Of a stretch of 64,000 nucleotides of DNA, positions 36,001 to 37,005 are shown in pieces; positions within the stretch are counted from its first letter, which is position 1; each line of letters begins with the position of its first letter. The stretch spans positions 20,343-84,342 of the forward strand of contig NZ_AUAM01000023.1 in NCBI RefSeq assembly GCF_000428725.1. Reading direction: 5' to 3'. The notes under the pieces are model-generated. The model had not been told where the DNA came from. It ran no database searches and saw nothing but the letters and a program-made list of their open reading frames with translations. This DNA is from Psychromonas aquimarina ATCC BAA-1526. GTDB taxonomy: Bacteria > Pseudomonadota > Gammaproteobacteria > Enterobacterales > Psychromonadaceae. Position numbers and translations under genes: made by a program.

Positions 36001-36850
36001 TGGTGCTATTAACTTCCAGCTGAATATTGCATCGAATGGTAGTGCAGGGGTTCGTTTTTATATTGACGGCGTGGTAAAGAAAGAATGGTGGAGCAACGAA
36101 AATGAAGGTATTAGTGAATTTAACTACCCTGTTTCTGTAGGAAAGCATACCTTTAAATGGTCTTATGAGAATTACGGATCTCCTTCTAATGATGGTGTCT
36201 GGATTGATAATATATCTGTCCCTGGTATTGCCGAGTCAGATGGTGATGGTATTCCCGACGTCTGGGAGGTCCAAAATAACTTACAGCCGTTAGTGGATGA
36301 CAGTGGACTTGATAAGGATGGTGATGGTTTATCAAATTTTGTTGAGTACTTACTCGAAACGCCAGAGCACCCTGCTAGTACAGACCAGGACGGTGACGGC
36401 ATAACTGATGTATGGGAGATACAGCATAATTTAAATCCATTAGTCGATGATAGTGCATTAGATTATGACAAAGATGGTTTATCAAATTTTGTTGAGTATT
36501 TGCTAGAAACACCTGAGCATTCTCCTAGTGCAGACCAGGACGGTGACGGCATACCTGATGTATGGGAAATACAGCATAATTTAAACCCGCTAGTCGTTGA
36601 CAGTGCATTAGATAATGACGGAGATGGTTTATCAAACCTTTTTGAGTATGTAGCTGAAACACCGGGACACTCCAGTACCGCAGACCAAGATGGTGATGGT
36701 ATGCCAGATGTGTGGGAAGTTCAGCATAATTTGGATCCGTCAGTAAGTGATGGAGAACTTGACAGTGATGAAGATGGCTATCCAAATATTGAGGAATATA
36801 ATTGCGGAACTGATCCGTTAGATAGTCAGGATCATCCAATACCACAGTGA
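2..36850 (+). CDS. Giant multidomain Ig-like/LVIVD-propeller/IPT/TSP3 surface protein (5' end outside window)
   Basis: This reading frame is open from the first complete codon (nt 2) to TGA at 36848-36850, giving 12,282 residues in the window. There is no stop upstream, so the TTG at nt 62 is not a convincing start and the gene is 5'-truncated by the window edge. Modules in order: about 18 bacterial Ig-like repeats (nt ~140-6,900, linkers such as DEKPVI or DQPPQL); seven cassettes of LVIVD-type propeller, SbsA-type Ig and IPT/TIG (~7,485-20,580); more Ig-like domains and two longer propellers (~22,600-23,640 and ~24,750-26,370); two Big_1-like domains (~27,885-28,560); an inserted lectin-like domain (~29,130-29,670); TSP3 calcium-binding repeats (~30,000-30,580); a carboxypeptidase-regulatory-like domain (~30,880-31,125); then seven beta-sandwich modules alternating with TSP3-like repeats to the C-terminus. 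No sortase signal, RHS repeat or autotransporter barrel is seen. The protein must be extracellular or surface-attached. Adhesin, scaffold or toxin-delivery partner are all possible, and the export route is not visible. Confidence 0.9.
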   Translation, partial: VENISFVLPIKEEWIGTSVSLTARLQDIHQQVSQTEPLLIPVKTDQKPTLAISYPAEGAQLVSGLSTEIRVNASDDIAVAKVEFFVNDRLIGSDLKAPYSLIYKTPEINGEAPITFHAAATDSMGQRTKSALVYATLSEDFTAPVINLASPQISETDAGDDIARVVESDFFALKITGYDNVGVTHIDLQGVSFNKGSGFVLTGNLDDKVEQSDFQPQIIPGVLNAFSAIKLISAPAFTHTEGIKYDRYPLRATAYDQVGNSSLIDIVIAVSVDEKPVIVDVTSNQKRFFANDTAKFDILVRDDKEISKLELKLIDSKKNILLHKQLTSKSGLIAAKELSTQFEIELAKLNLLNEAKPLQFLVKAFDSQMQESQWQALAFDITADQQAPIVAVSSPLQTETLYAGETVRFNWKGADQSGIKSVTAKLGEQVFEQNIDNKTAAQGFFNFTLAQLAEEDSSEQSVVLELSAEDIHGNKSEVSKWRYSLAHDNKPQISVRTPAAGERVTEGEQMTINALVSDDRGLSSVVFFTRSGQVETVFKRFDGAKIDTQGDYLSAALRVPEQSDNNPVIVGIRAVDTHGQETEVQLDIQILDDLQAPEIVLYKPASDLQIYPGQSFQISGTASDNLYINKVNLAFIDESGNLLPLEWEIFSRKDRIETIKAANQGTLGSIIVGSRFYTDFSGRVRIPLEAVNTMAGNSYQLTATATDNGINEKTFESVQVEILDDDIKPVIKFNKPGKLLVEKQQAVVDFSVSDNIAVASYKVWLKEQDQQDKLLFEKQDLFAAQVSVSETLDISAYKPKQLHNTELQLLVEAADVRGNKVLYSHSFEISVDQPPQLSIINELPKQQLIKGGVYHAALNVSDDYALEGTNSFAVLTSMLQSEAGIRGPTGLEIEDSPAVRFNYPEGQAQNASVLINGKSYLEIADGQLTSFVKPAEIKTLTVKGSDQTEVKYIVTFYSNNPCSTGTFSREFIQSTPLDLGKYLSADITRAEIQLEYPLSGPEFIKSIYISFADTQVINSYKTDGVTQSVSPAASVAVALDGIGLVESTKLFNTSSNKARFGFITPVNHNIEADAYTVFAHGLDRYSAQRGDITLKALATQPVVSDLFPPELTVTGPQAGRVLVPLQQINLQALFSDNTDMLSTVKVLQNRQKQLTDLGSVFAQKDLSFPYQVPKDFDNGELELALIAEDRSGHQVLKNLIFPLAANEKPQLEFSGFHSYKVNGSYLKNYTDPQRLNYGEFWVRNGESFAVDVRLSDDAGLQKYEINRLDAEGQTAETIFEKSFSVQCPAPQIVSHSQSREILFNFNKPVEYQLVTIDTYGHKISRNFIVHPLANVKPEIRIVSPAQDQEIAAGTFRLQAEFIASDDRMLSTRFSDGKGIRVLVNDVPVALSKFKSGIDAVKHSEALDSIYDAFEKNYGIDRAEEFGQASSPYLISGQFELEIPEGLVRFGETLRISAYITDSDDAAGTDEISLKVAPDTIIPEPLVLGPGAGFSAVENSDFTLKFAAYDNVKVERIEVQTAYGLLSKDGSYNKGSYKKIRLVDAIPAADFQPLSTENIDTPEYAQKLHIKALHEIYKDFSTVPADQVKRTDIWVKIIAQDVSGTNSIELSYPVKVDEKPVLDIKSPLPGAKVVEKTQQTIQVNAFDDVGLSYVKLTAEHQGEILKTQKITTASYTFVVDMPAYSEKGVNTVEVSIEAMDTYGAKFNSPDQHIARESLSVEIVMDQPPVITIAQPQDQQEIIEGEHLLVQINASDDVAVDLVVLNVKGLKNGEQSFTDLVFPYEFFIQVPYGQAGTDLLLSASVSEKREKPRTITLPEPVTVKVLKDESAPEVSIIKPSGIDSRIAEKRFLFYQLEIEDNVKVASANVALLADRDADGVFAESEVISNNFLLSPPYSGSLAVGQLSDYLDKSDPRNELAMQLRVTAKDGIGNKSVEYTPLTLVKNQLPEVTGIKFLDSRGFNLGLINEITENRGIVVQILADDPEIGVDSASLYYAVAADAKNLTFNKLGEDSSNPFQFHFQIPSGSAGKNLYFKAQARDVDGYSSEITPVLSTLQILQDKPPVTKIVKPDNDSSVVIDGEDIEILVEVFDDLGVEGVDHVVFYSNGQPVLTVYDSLGQRNGSFAQDHLYRGLLAAPSGVDGFVVQAIAYDVMGQAGASQEVLIGRIKDTVPPKISVLYPLNNEILTVSEPLRAVVAVEDIGTVIESVSMNWKREYQLASGEWQTLAEYPLALSRNDIRGAGDNTPVSEPELHKYIFWADFTGLTDSEGRQVLLRTDKRNERISVTTTVVTKEHSESVTTFYEMGIAVSERRFISPQKDEQESAKQVYYSAIDQYKTSDRTGALIAAWSTQDPMQLEQGLGVVSVEQKIIPKTGIYILDGVDETRLDGSGDLFLYSDLLNGAAEIFTGTIGEIKADANIVLAAKSGVMTDSSLSNKNESKFTNQLEENIKKNWLGESSGAEGSGELYYDNSDAELLLFNQQNADYKFGLPYQLIGRVDLPYADVYGLDRADDLALVANGLGGVQAIDISEFNAPYHIGYIKPNGFARDVKIKGGYAFIAASHEGVVVADISDPSMPIISVIDTLGIANRLHIQGNKLYVTNMAGEGQASQLDIFDIADPYKLNHLKSIELTPARKDLVADGAYDVFVSGNLAFVSVLYSDQEDKPAQSMLEIIDLKKAQQADLDATIPVMVKRNASIDDPAVRGITLGRGGIQAATGKSGINRIDLPALTVIAEQPVADSFDVPLLGTSIEIELSAAVSASTDLASYFDIRQGNALFGKSVVEQFELAFVTKGNSISTRYISLKLKSGKQLLPLTSYSVVVKAGLSPLTGYALGSDYIFSFTSASHTDALSPDITSICTLQSVEILKSCISTGDINGGTKVVIAGFNFAEKPKLLIGNRPLGIEKIVKGTDGEADRIYAVTAPNYAGPAAVTVTNKYNLSDTVIAGFTYVDQLQIDFLTPAIVSTNQNGINDKVDIIGKGFHSGITIKAYKSGSPDTAVTDQPDNDRLRLYSAERMNWSVPDFSKGSGESYRGFIDIEISDAAGRKYLLKNALFYGRLEIDRSLRTAELLDDENKDSYIPDSIELPPGLIVDLEADPSLNLIYVLGRGVVKNSNISSSEQMRNSFSPGWISLVKYSPQDLTNAAPKHGLGYYNLPPDLVPTDMTLVDQHLFVTARGYSFPLIRSEFESQSVLLVYDREIRDPDNLSESPEGKDRQFIYSLPLAFNKAPRKVIGYQGLLFASAGSEGVAVINISDPTKPVLIKVIDTAVISGSSYKLNVQDIELIAGRLHIVTAYGKTQKRLVFSIDSPSMPQLGSSSIGGLTAPLANQNRFVSGTAVQLVDSSKAQYIKSQGQYQGYGFSVPGQSKGIAANSSLAVNLTRTKGDKNKNYSDSYLSLYDISNPANIGLLDALSEQRRELIGLSSDYAAENSFRHSESWLKDPLLLTHDGIAVYAQLTGTKAGATGSVLNFVDTLTQDLAASVPENGDLNVNLDTALTLEFTRPLTGTLADLKPYIELQLFNAQGKWEAVDIDLAQGAHSREIKLQTSLSAHSSYRINLSEQAGSRRTIGLFNHQISFKTAAFSGVKPEILTVVPAVLQIEGGQVTVQVRNGDNGAQFTVAGAEAAVLSVKPIEANITEYQLDIPGNFPGPAKLSIENGAGGKNSKIGALLYVEPLQVSSLKPAQGSLSGGTKVLLYGQGFRFDGTQLEVSFGGYPVDPDSIKILDSQTIEVLTPGGAIGEVDVTVRLSNGQFKTLNKAFRYQQPLQSNIKAPGQQVYDAVLDPTESFLITASGSQGVVIYDIAASNYTGGQDNPLNPDDLLQKIDRNRDGIDDRLLAQVKLPAGYHAVGVAPFFEKGADRVFVTGVKLSSGEAHESRLFVISFDAFDINNSIIIKQLQLPSKGVRGVTVNNNKVILSLYEGGVGFVDAYLHNKLYLVDQLVLPQLAPVLDAVQINNHSGQSEKYIAVGGAFNYLFNKLVEDEKVGSGGFYLLEKTTSKALSLTSSLDIPASRVKVSGDYAYLAAGKSGLVIVDISDLSSPQIVSRVNHLGEVYDIDLNGHFVYLALGDKGVIAVDITNPKSPLVTQGSQTQTGDAVFSVAAGDFASAAAGIAETGGTVVQISPDPVLKLHSVFPENKILDRQTNGQLLLIARFNKAIDMTEANKHKFSLLDASGQLIGTDIDLQNNDARLIVDQADAQKLLPGEKLQLVIKKGVSSDKELASGNSIRLYELAQDQSIELTYRGARSALLLIDALVPRRVELNKSALVTITTHGVPLDRSLVQLYLGEKALTIEEISSNDQAGASQIITASLPAVSQPGLYDLVLDAKVDGIWQQAGLKAAVVVDAPIQFDSVSPGWGPLRGGSELEIRGRGFEPGNTVMNAIKVKVGSLPAGKVDVLSTRLLKITTPSGVPGKQSLTGENRYGDLAELSGEASFGYGLKQLSSTKASLVFPTQVYIEPETGIAVTNGGYLNDGYIFETIGELAFANNMRAASFDIEDPYNPLLVGGEEALASFNRQQSLSAESDFSALPAQSLDSLQILPVEEYEQGVLHKRLLVANGNAGIARLNLDEQSGLQWLNEQKLGNPVESIAHWGSMAFASTAKLTPDLGRCHTKAQYTPSGIEQIGYQAPEDPVNFGRLENLSSGHIIYRSGSWLYSGGKGQAVDLLSDCKPPLSLVFNRAKTEKSASIQAVNLLDPLLTVNYQFDSNVFDYKVYGDHIIAALGDKGVQILHKDFPEQRVSVDLGTQLQSTAGRALSLNILGSTLAVAADNGIVYLDISKPMSPKVISAGNDEHIEASAVYKGRVVAAAGADGMRIFDLPGVMVSSANLLPQGLLSQNLEQLLTIEFSEIIDSATVVSELSYQASGSTAWEKIDHELSAFEGSDSRFNINFSRLSGRYKLQVSDVANLRGQRLWAPYLLEFAVTASDAVQPKLDYVTNSNFFPGNQKVIRIKGRNLRPEAVVYVDKHLVPSVWIDEQTLEIPEKALDLYEFNEGPHNLKVTDGVYSDSLFGALVSGTDLAKNSPTFVISPDSAAASGGDKITISADMNVILPGTRVVLKAKHSDLEFYTGLSAFAESLGNETIQLKDDVITLQEFSFILPTVENVDLYEIYLQVPEGKSSREFYVGDFSYTLAEGLAITLPNYPPMKVGASEFAEHILYVGVKEGASPNYRNRFLMKSGLEIYDTSIWDRPIRLAQLPLSQPVTGLAVVDNLVYLANQKDGLAVVNVADKTQPLLLKRINLPGHYASDLAVNKTAGVLAVAAGNELESGYIRFFDITSDLLGPAAGYETINFTQQGGSLNGVPLDIEWHQGKLYVVHLYNKQQYLSVISQFGAQPEVVTHRINRGKDSSSASLLVMDGLIALTSDQEFLLFTETDSSIELVYWQQGQSGSELVDNQGALLLADKDKLVVSQIPYLALSKALPQVEQEVSRGEVISLWFNNLINTDLADSSIQLLDKQGQVLDKSLYEVRSSNTLSGALVEITISETAEYSGAFKIMSSEPLLDIYGHQLVRPLQLNYLLKPYLRPEVNNIRRITDAGELGAYFHADGTEQALITGVNFGTQAGQIRLFLGDTLLSDQDILQINDKQIKIQVPDLGYRGKSLALAVKIELTEQSLSSIRYGALSILPQIEIDELSPKTGSPQGGNLVDLYGRGFNHNMKVTFAGTNAGYLNVISSDHIRVRAPSGSYGPAEVQIENLLFAGETTRSPQNYFYTGNGVGSVQLSSDQSSPVAALARKGQMLYAVTGGSFDVTDKSGQIAKRLTGKSARLVLADVSDPVNPVILEKEIAGKLQPYHFAVNIEPKGFSKLAVDGEHLLAAGGNKLYLFDITLPADPLLLNEPVQLAGQIRDLIFVNNFVYISTDAGLAIYQLQSNGRLQRIQLLTTQELGGVPNDLYIDQGVIWINFAALHQIKAFDLVSGNYNKTAEFITADSSGNLLSAADFIKSGNMILASTGTGATVQLYVQTADSYQAMGSAVLTNFANGEIEAAELTLVGQSLYVASAQGDVQLFDLSAWFNGEYAQYPPLKNYFSVLGNVTSLSFSPDVLYTGTAFVFADGSAVENPIEDPGMVNHLGGGLNTIVNNQLMIIGQTPELNAYHHSGSPLIVKFNRILDNQQFDLPGQELVILTQVGDGSKVGGYISQQVTNEGASLYFRPFETLQDDREYRFNVDAKVKDIHGQGLTDDYSFRFTTQSQLKPLLVDVIPKQAGWRGGEEITLSGSGFTNNSVVVIGDVEFSSEEFSYQDENEIRLILPALMSAPSENRLVGISLVNDKLLSQLPASFTYIADPQITRIGQYNPITKQADFSQHNFLFNSGKQIAVEGRGFGLNTAVRINNEIIDTVTLVNEKLLAVRLPDNHIGKVTVELSNANFSPVETALNNELEVLLAGLPQLTNISTFTRSGDLLVTARATELSLYNLTEGQIPQLISKFTVAANIKSLAMQGNFITVLDNNNRVSVFDISKAYAPQLQSVYLNSAGLKFNSAYLSNNTMLFSSDNALYYGSLFSQELAELTFDAGMSPVDVKVNGDELYLLTADSLEVRNLHQPEQVLSSYAHNLSIPQSILLDGSRLALKGKNKLSLLDHHLFTAGKEALIGTVPLQGNETAAVNGELLALADGSSLVVYDMNTAENKQLTLNELSKIKLNEGQIRSLRSLQFSHDLLEWNSQSGYQNVLLPFANISNVSPAKINSQYGQISVQATGSDQNWSSVSLLSHLESDKSELPGNTLYKPQQLIFQPGVKAFELGESYLFSIQGKYLNPVKGGEVNVDLPIRLTTTPLFGSAKPVIKQLLPNIQLQGALTRYQLTAENLDMISAVNIAGIELSADKWTVESAEQLSFELQPNQPGLYSITLKSQFGETVLPAAVSVVAPLSITNLQSSNISQADKFSESGGQIISAQVEGLSEGVEAHWYAVGLGIEANETNLVRYQRTADKLSFTAPQAIAGKEYKLVLIRKATSEKSSSAQSLLAIDDLSPSVVVTQPLGLSQALIVQASEPLSMTGVNVSVLKTFKDYQNNGLQEDISHQFKPLAAADNILKLELQDGLLLEANAQYDVSIEGVTDTSGNSLRSGVNVSGGIINWRYLAADMLAPALNSIKLFDANNSREIDALYELKKGTHQRFKVSAEDNYKSQQQLSYSYRISGDGGLTYLTGWNSVSRQVFDLSLIDAYQVLSILVRVSDGLNRVEKRFDLNLVDSHLEYSSFSSQPAVIEEMIESELSFTFAGDTEQIRNVQVQLFDNGVWLPADYLASLKQAKVKITQPKLAELNVPPGNSKSIAVKVKAAFGVAGNESYIEFIDSYQLMPDSTKPELDIVSPADGTLVARGQDVSIILRNFDRYGVEKVELCVDPKTVEPMQDADACQILSDAGHYELFVAQDRVEKITVYAQATDLNGLKSELRSINLLPFDSHNKQPVLEISELLDGQEFYAKETVNFRLQMEDLPAAVLYLEIGADKTNPLNPLPLEIKKADNQKLYELSLTMPEVSENSVAVVRVEAPYLDGKLTSRRVINLRKDDALQEKALLNLSTADNLLSGTELWFKMKPEDKMVDFSSDSDILLYEPAADGAGISYASLQLHKYVSDISSPAIKLETHLKDRSLNESIETVEVNKQSYFNGDETQVYLPQDIAYQIDHWLALDDGTLVWAENNRNGGYRIRNLQTVLFSGEGNVTQLLDAQNRLLVEVKTEDGYSFKTYSLDNSEALSSRLSGRLLNASGNVVYLHNGQLITAKVSNKEQLLPVVGTTLDSVVVKSQMLGQKLFVLNENGLRLVELVVDKMPELQVTAQLNLSGLTDFTISSDKLTLISAGKVSTYHWQLEQGQIVTQLISEFAVDAEIVQVMPQADILWLKLDSAADGIYWQAWVNDQPAGIISGSAAKLFTADKVYSRDEDSLITARDLFVKAQTVPTVRVENGAFGWKIHLDGQYSASEIYFTNSGGSLSAAQLLVLEKDCALCWWLPYDTSVQEILLNGQGFAAQTIALSYSPSADVQISVPVNGNSYVSGSRFPLIAAAGSNAQVAEISLNQQPLAVINDKAVHWLQMPESGELAVSVSSSDMQQSMILSPETVSTSSVVHLSGIQNNQIFEEGSQLSFSYNVENNTPEAEFSFAEISLVDAAEQLIYRQNVAESQAQLVWALPSVALQETYKIQVRAYFGENYQFAESVLNIRVAPKLLFDQIEVELPSELYAGSVLDINLPELDALIQVFDQDGKLQAVSLSALSYTLQQTDTTLSVKISLDDGLGNQSVVEKQIQVRVAPQLQITSSDIDFDQYLPGVGRYWYSKGHRLFSSEGHAFEFSGDISALAFMGSKLLVAAEGYGIELIEPQTQNSYKRLASYKYSSKISQLSVSDSALMLASENEALLLKRDGYTFELKAVLQYPAVSKVLARENEFYILSSDRLVKVNHNGQLLAQYQTAGAQDILLQQSHVYLLKSESLLQLSLNLKAQDELANIQAQHLAAVDGQLFAFDNSGIINVIDTAANKLQFLGAMPNDLAVEIDNLYWSQGRLLLAGQNDLQLNIVSQAQAHLLYQNQESAKGQVVSLAQSNGVLAAAQDNYGAVAYQADAGLWNKRLVPSQAYSIRSSDIAAGGGYMFALQPDARRVRAVNLTNWSERNVLSAADITQIQADQHRLVASTGGTLQIISIANWSKRSVFVSNESIRHFEIAGESALLTTDSNAVYLVDLRVNTPENQKVKLLVSAGSETVTDLALNQDSAFYVNQSGAYRIDLSNKQRQSLGLFDLNKISNIELQGALLWIAGEKTTETSVTAYDIELEQQLAADIIKPAYPVTAMTVFANRLVLGLGGEGIAVYELPNKWVQASASLLSPMSEEITRADHKLTYLLDSTAGIAAADYLISGSKAASKVLANGQVSLEIPAALLNGRQFTLASEIERLNGQVVRSAPRTMSLQLASPQNNDFNVQLEIDAVSWGPSPVKIKAAVNNSSQPIQQVEFLVSDNEQGPWSLIKTLKGSEYTISSYFSTQPQERFIKAKVVDIRGGSAESPVYSFQHLSDSLKPTAALTLSGSATVSAQNTAIAGYPYSLTVKASDAQSGIGQILVRRNGSTAAVKFNQNQLVYSEQVEQAGIINYQVEITDKAGNKETLTYTLNVAADSAPLLADVSFSDSIIEQSDIALQFSASDDAGLAYYEVTWNGFTSRTDLSAEKQINRSLVIKDNRTERIAASQNQTLTLTVADISGKKQSQDYQVEVLKDQLPDAAKLTWQTPVNAFYEHNYRLAVSGLSSADDGKKIRLNIWKVGAQETLLANYNISGSQDAVNYNGVYPASTAGGEYQLQLELIDSLGQSARSTIKTVNLLKAPNQIRFNSADAQLNPSQVKLGESPIYQVEVLDTAGVGVKGQQVRWSLRNTDNGNTQPLGSSAAGEKGAAQWTLNTLLAAQSYQLQAEVADYPLIAKAVKNVEVKAGQSRAVEFGYLPAAAAGSEFTLTVQAFDQLHNAVTDDNSAQVTLLMPNSSFKVKAQSNIQLSQAANGAQQALVRLANGRANITVQASTLAGSYQIELESSLTARYQTSPNQQASNINSIPVVITAAEAAELLIFDNEDNLLEQGVTADFGQKDTAQLKLQLVDEFKNHVAFVAGDEANQSINLEVSGAGRINKTPLQAAVSLQQGATDFEVSSDLVEVIELSISNVPASLAHIDISSSYQIRFNKQPPRIIKSWMAADLNETALKLYFEYDEEVELTADALQLVEFKINGVVLPGTAELIGKLVVFTPEAPELPFECYEFEHSQSLEQTFELESSMNSVLMTFDDHANAKQNSSVGVGNYSGFNFTTNLAVIDTVNSSYNYAAVSGDFTLLNNTGGIGIITDENGAYFTFDGLWAKGWANTTRTGTLSGYNNGIVVWEIDTTINANYVFFAAQAGAIDELHLGFGNHFLVDNLQLNTHDSSIVEPQKESICKPSLLISETGPKQVLEASPFQLPLTPDSALVPLQSAAVKLDGVPQPFEWEKCSGMNCSSNDARWVNVPDYSTDPEFVDGKLVLLELTGQLQNDHPLDVGNQIQLQVFRAGEDADGDSINNEIELALDGLDAAKIDSDGDGINDDLDDLDGDGLSNAAELEAGTKLDNIDSDQDGLSDYDELEVYSSNPNNKHSDSDGIEDGEEVNGPVKSDPTKEDSDGDSIPDNKELDYGLDPMDPADAQADKDGDNLTNLQEHQLGSNLNNKDSDNDGLSDDKEAAAGTGLLNPDSDGDGLKDGEDSKPKEKDTKAPVISLLTPTQSQTIFNDQSIVLEADATDDGRVTQVQFVVNGIIVKSFNKAPYRYEMLTSDGDSSLTVQVLATDTNDNQGSTEELLFNLTQDPLTQVTGKVVNPVGQAASGAKVTVGSQSALTSADGVFVLDNIPVRFGNVLVHVKYEIEENIWLFSESALIDLRPAGITDVGIITLITPSTQIDFESGNLETEALSLTQLSTSPWRIDTTAVGAGSFSIRSGAISHSQTSGFETSLKTLAGEVSFQLKVSSESRYDYLRFYIDGVEKGKWSGSQGYITVKYPVSSGNHTFKWQYTKDGSVSSGHDAAWLDNIYIPWVSDSDYDGISDKWELEFYGHLNTALTEDTDNDGLNTLQEYQLSTNPILVDTDGDGLPDGWEVQNNLQPLVDDSGLDNDGDGQSNYFEYVLETPDHPVATDRDGDGMTDVWEVQNNLQPLVDDSALDADEDGQSNYFEYVLETPDHPVTTDRDGDGMTDVWEVQNNLQPLVNDSELDSDKDGYSNLGEYLAGTDPLDSGDIPVITMMDFESGNLATEPFYLNLSGDKPWRISSEEAASGTFSLRTGELSRYGGQSIFSSTVHSIGGVIRFQLKVRGEMPMCFYIDDIWQGCWSNKEEFSEVHFSVTPGVHIFKWMLDTHSGNITGNETAWVDNISIPGVADFDGDGVLDGWEYTFYDSLDAEISDHDGDEDGLSDIQEAAQGSNPTLSDTDGDDMPDGWEVQNNLQPLVDDSELDSDEDGYSNLGEYLAGTDPLDSSDIPVITVMDFESANLATEPFYISQLNKYTPWKIDNVQAATGDFSLRSGYLDFRGRAEVEIRVNSVGGVVSFDLQTISEPGDDSYGPGELCFYIDGVAAGVATGEGEGEGEGEGESPHCWNKQEFTEVQSFITAGVHTLKWHYSVYDPCGGECGYGPQPDLHVARIDNISIPAVADSDGDGINDGWEYTFYDSLNAEIGDNDGDEDGLSDIQEAQQGTDPTLGDTDGDMMPDGWEVQNNLEPLKDDRELDSDGDGFSALAEYFAGTDPFDSSDMPVATVMDFESGNLATEPFYINQLNKDALWEIVNEPVDTENFSLRSRAGNEKRGGRFDIRVNSSGGLVRFDLKKITGPGELCFYMAGRPPYCWNGQELTEVQIPIASGEQFLMWEYNPCGRECGDTTVSEQDTVWIDNISIPSIADSDDDGITDGWEYTFYESLDAEISDSDGDEDGLSDIQEAEQGTNPALADTDGDRIPDGWEVQNNLKPLMDDSELDSDEDDFSNYEEYLAGTDPLDSSDIPVITVMDFESGNLSIESFYLNQLSSSQWRVVDSEVISGSFSLRSGEVDMGESSDIETTIMTSGGMLNFQLNVLANSYGVLLFYIDGVRMDEWRGGGGVNEVSYPVSAGEHTFKWSYQNYEAFPHDGAWIDNISIPGVADSDGDGIKDGWEYTFYNSLNAEISDNDGDEDGLSDIQEAEQGTNPALTDTDGDRMPDGWEVQNNLKPLMDDSELDSDEDDYSNLEEYLGGTEPLDSSSTPIRTLMDFESGNLATEPFYLKQLNTNPWRIDTSEMDSGTFSLRSGEGNISRQSVVETTVNTSAGLMRFKLKTRSWGSELRFYIDGVEKGKWFNEREFNEMSYPVAAGVHTFKWEYEKTSPPEVDTAAWIDNIYIPGIADSDDDGVLDSWEYAFYAHLDADLTTDNDRDGLSALQEAQHSINPRLNDTDGDGMPDGWEVQNNFQPLVHDGQLDSDDDASSNLEEYLADTDPHDSSEMPVKTLMNFESGDLAAEPFHLYQLSSNPWRIVNSEVMSGSFSLRSGEVNIGESSDIETTVLASGGAINFQLNIASNGSAGVRFYIDGVVKKEWWSNENEGISEFNYPVSVGKHTFKWSYENYGSPSNDGVWIDNISVPGIAESDGDGIPDVWEVQNNLQPLVDDSGLDKDGDGLSNFVEYLLETPEHPASTDQDGDGITDVWEIQHNLNPLVDDSALDYDKDGLSNFVEYLLETPEHSPSADQDGDGIPDVWEIQHNLNPLVVDSALDNDGDGLSNLFEYVAETPGHSSTADQDGDGMPDVWEVQHNLDPSVSDGELDSDEDGYPNIEEYNCGTDPLDSQDHPIPQ
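140..6900 (+). repeat. N-terminal array of about 18 bacterial Ig-like modules
   Basis: Within the giant gene, modules of about 90-130 codons each begin with a [KAPD]P-x-[IL] strand followed by a P-x-x-G turn (for example near nt 150, 430, 1,470, 4,855, 5,180 and 6,180). Most contain the Ig signature of a conserved Asp-Asp pair in A-S/F-D-D-x-x-V. Divergence between copies is high, so this is an old array. One segment (~2,600-3,300) does not follow the pattern and carries one of the few cysteines. Confidence 0.75.
7485..20580 (+). repeat. Seven roughly 2-kb cassettes: LVIVD propeller + SbsA-type Ig + paired IPT/TIG
   Basis: Cassettes begin near nt 7,485, 9,240, 11,290, 13,320, 15,440, 17,140 and 19,145. 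Each starts with a propeller containing LVIVD-type blades (the third has the literal string GLVIVDIS, others V-x-x-x-D-I-S-[DN]-P-x-x-P). An Ig domain of the SbsA/Big_5 type follows (P-x-x-G ... F-[NS]-x-x-[ILV] ... F-x-T). One or two IPT/TIG domains come next (S-P-x-x-G-x-x-x-G-G-x-x-[IVL]-x-[IL]-x-G-x-G-F). The order is kept in all seven copies although sequence identity is low. The seventh has a degenerate Ig part. This implies duplication of a whole multi-domain unit. Confidence 0.75.
29130..29670 (+). other. Inserted lectin-like domain interrupting an Ig domain of the giant protein
   Basis: An SbsA-like Ig domain reads into a cysteine (ECYEF, ~29,140). It is then interrupted by about 170 residues with a beta-sandwich look (F-x-x-Y-x-x-x-x-G-I-x-I-I-T-D-E-N-G, then W-A-N-T-T), and resumes after a second cysteine (ICKPSLL, ~29,660). 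The two bracketing cysteines could close the insert with a disulfide. The DNA here looks more A/T-rich than the flanks. The carbohydrate-binding assignment is only a resemblance. Confidence 0.45.
31690..32060 (+). repeat. Near-identical 150-nt tandem repeats (TSP3-like unit)
   Basis: The string tgggaagtaca recurs at 31,715, 31,865 and 32,015, exactly 150 nt (50 codons) apart. The intervening DNA (VQNNLQPLVDDS ... YFEYVLETPDHP) is almost identical in the first two copies. A repeat this young can expand or contract in frame. Related but more diverged copies reappear at ~36,240-36,760. Confidence 0.8.
33152..33187 (+). repeat. Hexanucleotide microsatellite (GGTGAA)x6 encoding Gly-Glu repeats
   Basis: Six perfect tandem copies of ggtgaa lie inside the third C-terminal beta-sandwich module, encoding (Gly-Glu)6 between A-T and S-P-H-C. 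The other six modules lack this insert. Slippage would change length without breaking the frame. Confidence 0.95.
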
Positions 36851-36931
36851 TAGAACACAGCTGAATTTGTAAAATTAATGCGCCGAGTAATGTATGCTTT
36901 GATTATTTATTGTTTATTTTGTGTCTACTAT

Positions 36932-36959
36932 TTCATACAATTTAGATTATCTGTACTAT
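36932..36959 (+). promoter_or_regulatory. Weak candidate promoter between the giant gene and ppiC
   Basis: In the 155-nt gap after the giant gene, TTCATA (36,932-36,937) and TACTAT (36,954-36,959) are 16 nt apart and could be -35 and -10 elements. No factor-independent terminator follows the giant gene, so read-through is equally possible. The next gene has an AGGGA ribosome site at 36,994-36,998. Confidence 0.25.
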
Positions 36960-37005
36960 ACGGCAAAATTATAAAAACCATGCTGTTTTCTTTAGGGACA
37001 AAGAA

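Larger units (their letters stand above)
31136..36230 (+). repeat. Seven beta-sandwich modules alternating with TSP3-like repeats at the C-terminus of the giant protein
   Basis: Copies of a module starting [IM][DN]FES[GA][ND]L begin at nt 31,136, 32,153, 32,867, 33,680, 34,409, 35,120 and 35,828. Spacing is mostly 700-820 nt, with a longer first interval. Each contains P-W-[RK]-I, then S-G-x-F-S-L-R-S-G, then F-Y-I-D-G-V, then H-T-F-K-W and W-[IL]-D-N-I-[SY]-[IV]-P, and is followed by Asp-rich D-G-W-E-V-Q-N-N-L calcium-type repeats. This resembles jelly-roll carbohydrate-binding or adhesive domains. Copies five and six share a stretch of about 90 nt near 34,250 and 34,970 with very few differences, which suggests recent duplication or gene conversion. 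Confidence 0.75.

Noticed and set aside
33237..36845. His/Leu-rich open frames on the minus strand opposite the C-terminal repeats of the giant gene
   Set aside because: Low-complexity mirror translations of the repeats with no protein-like domains.
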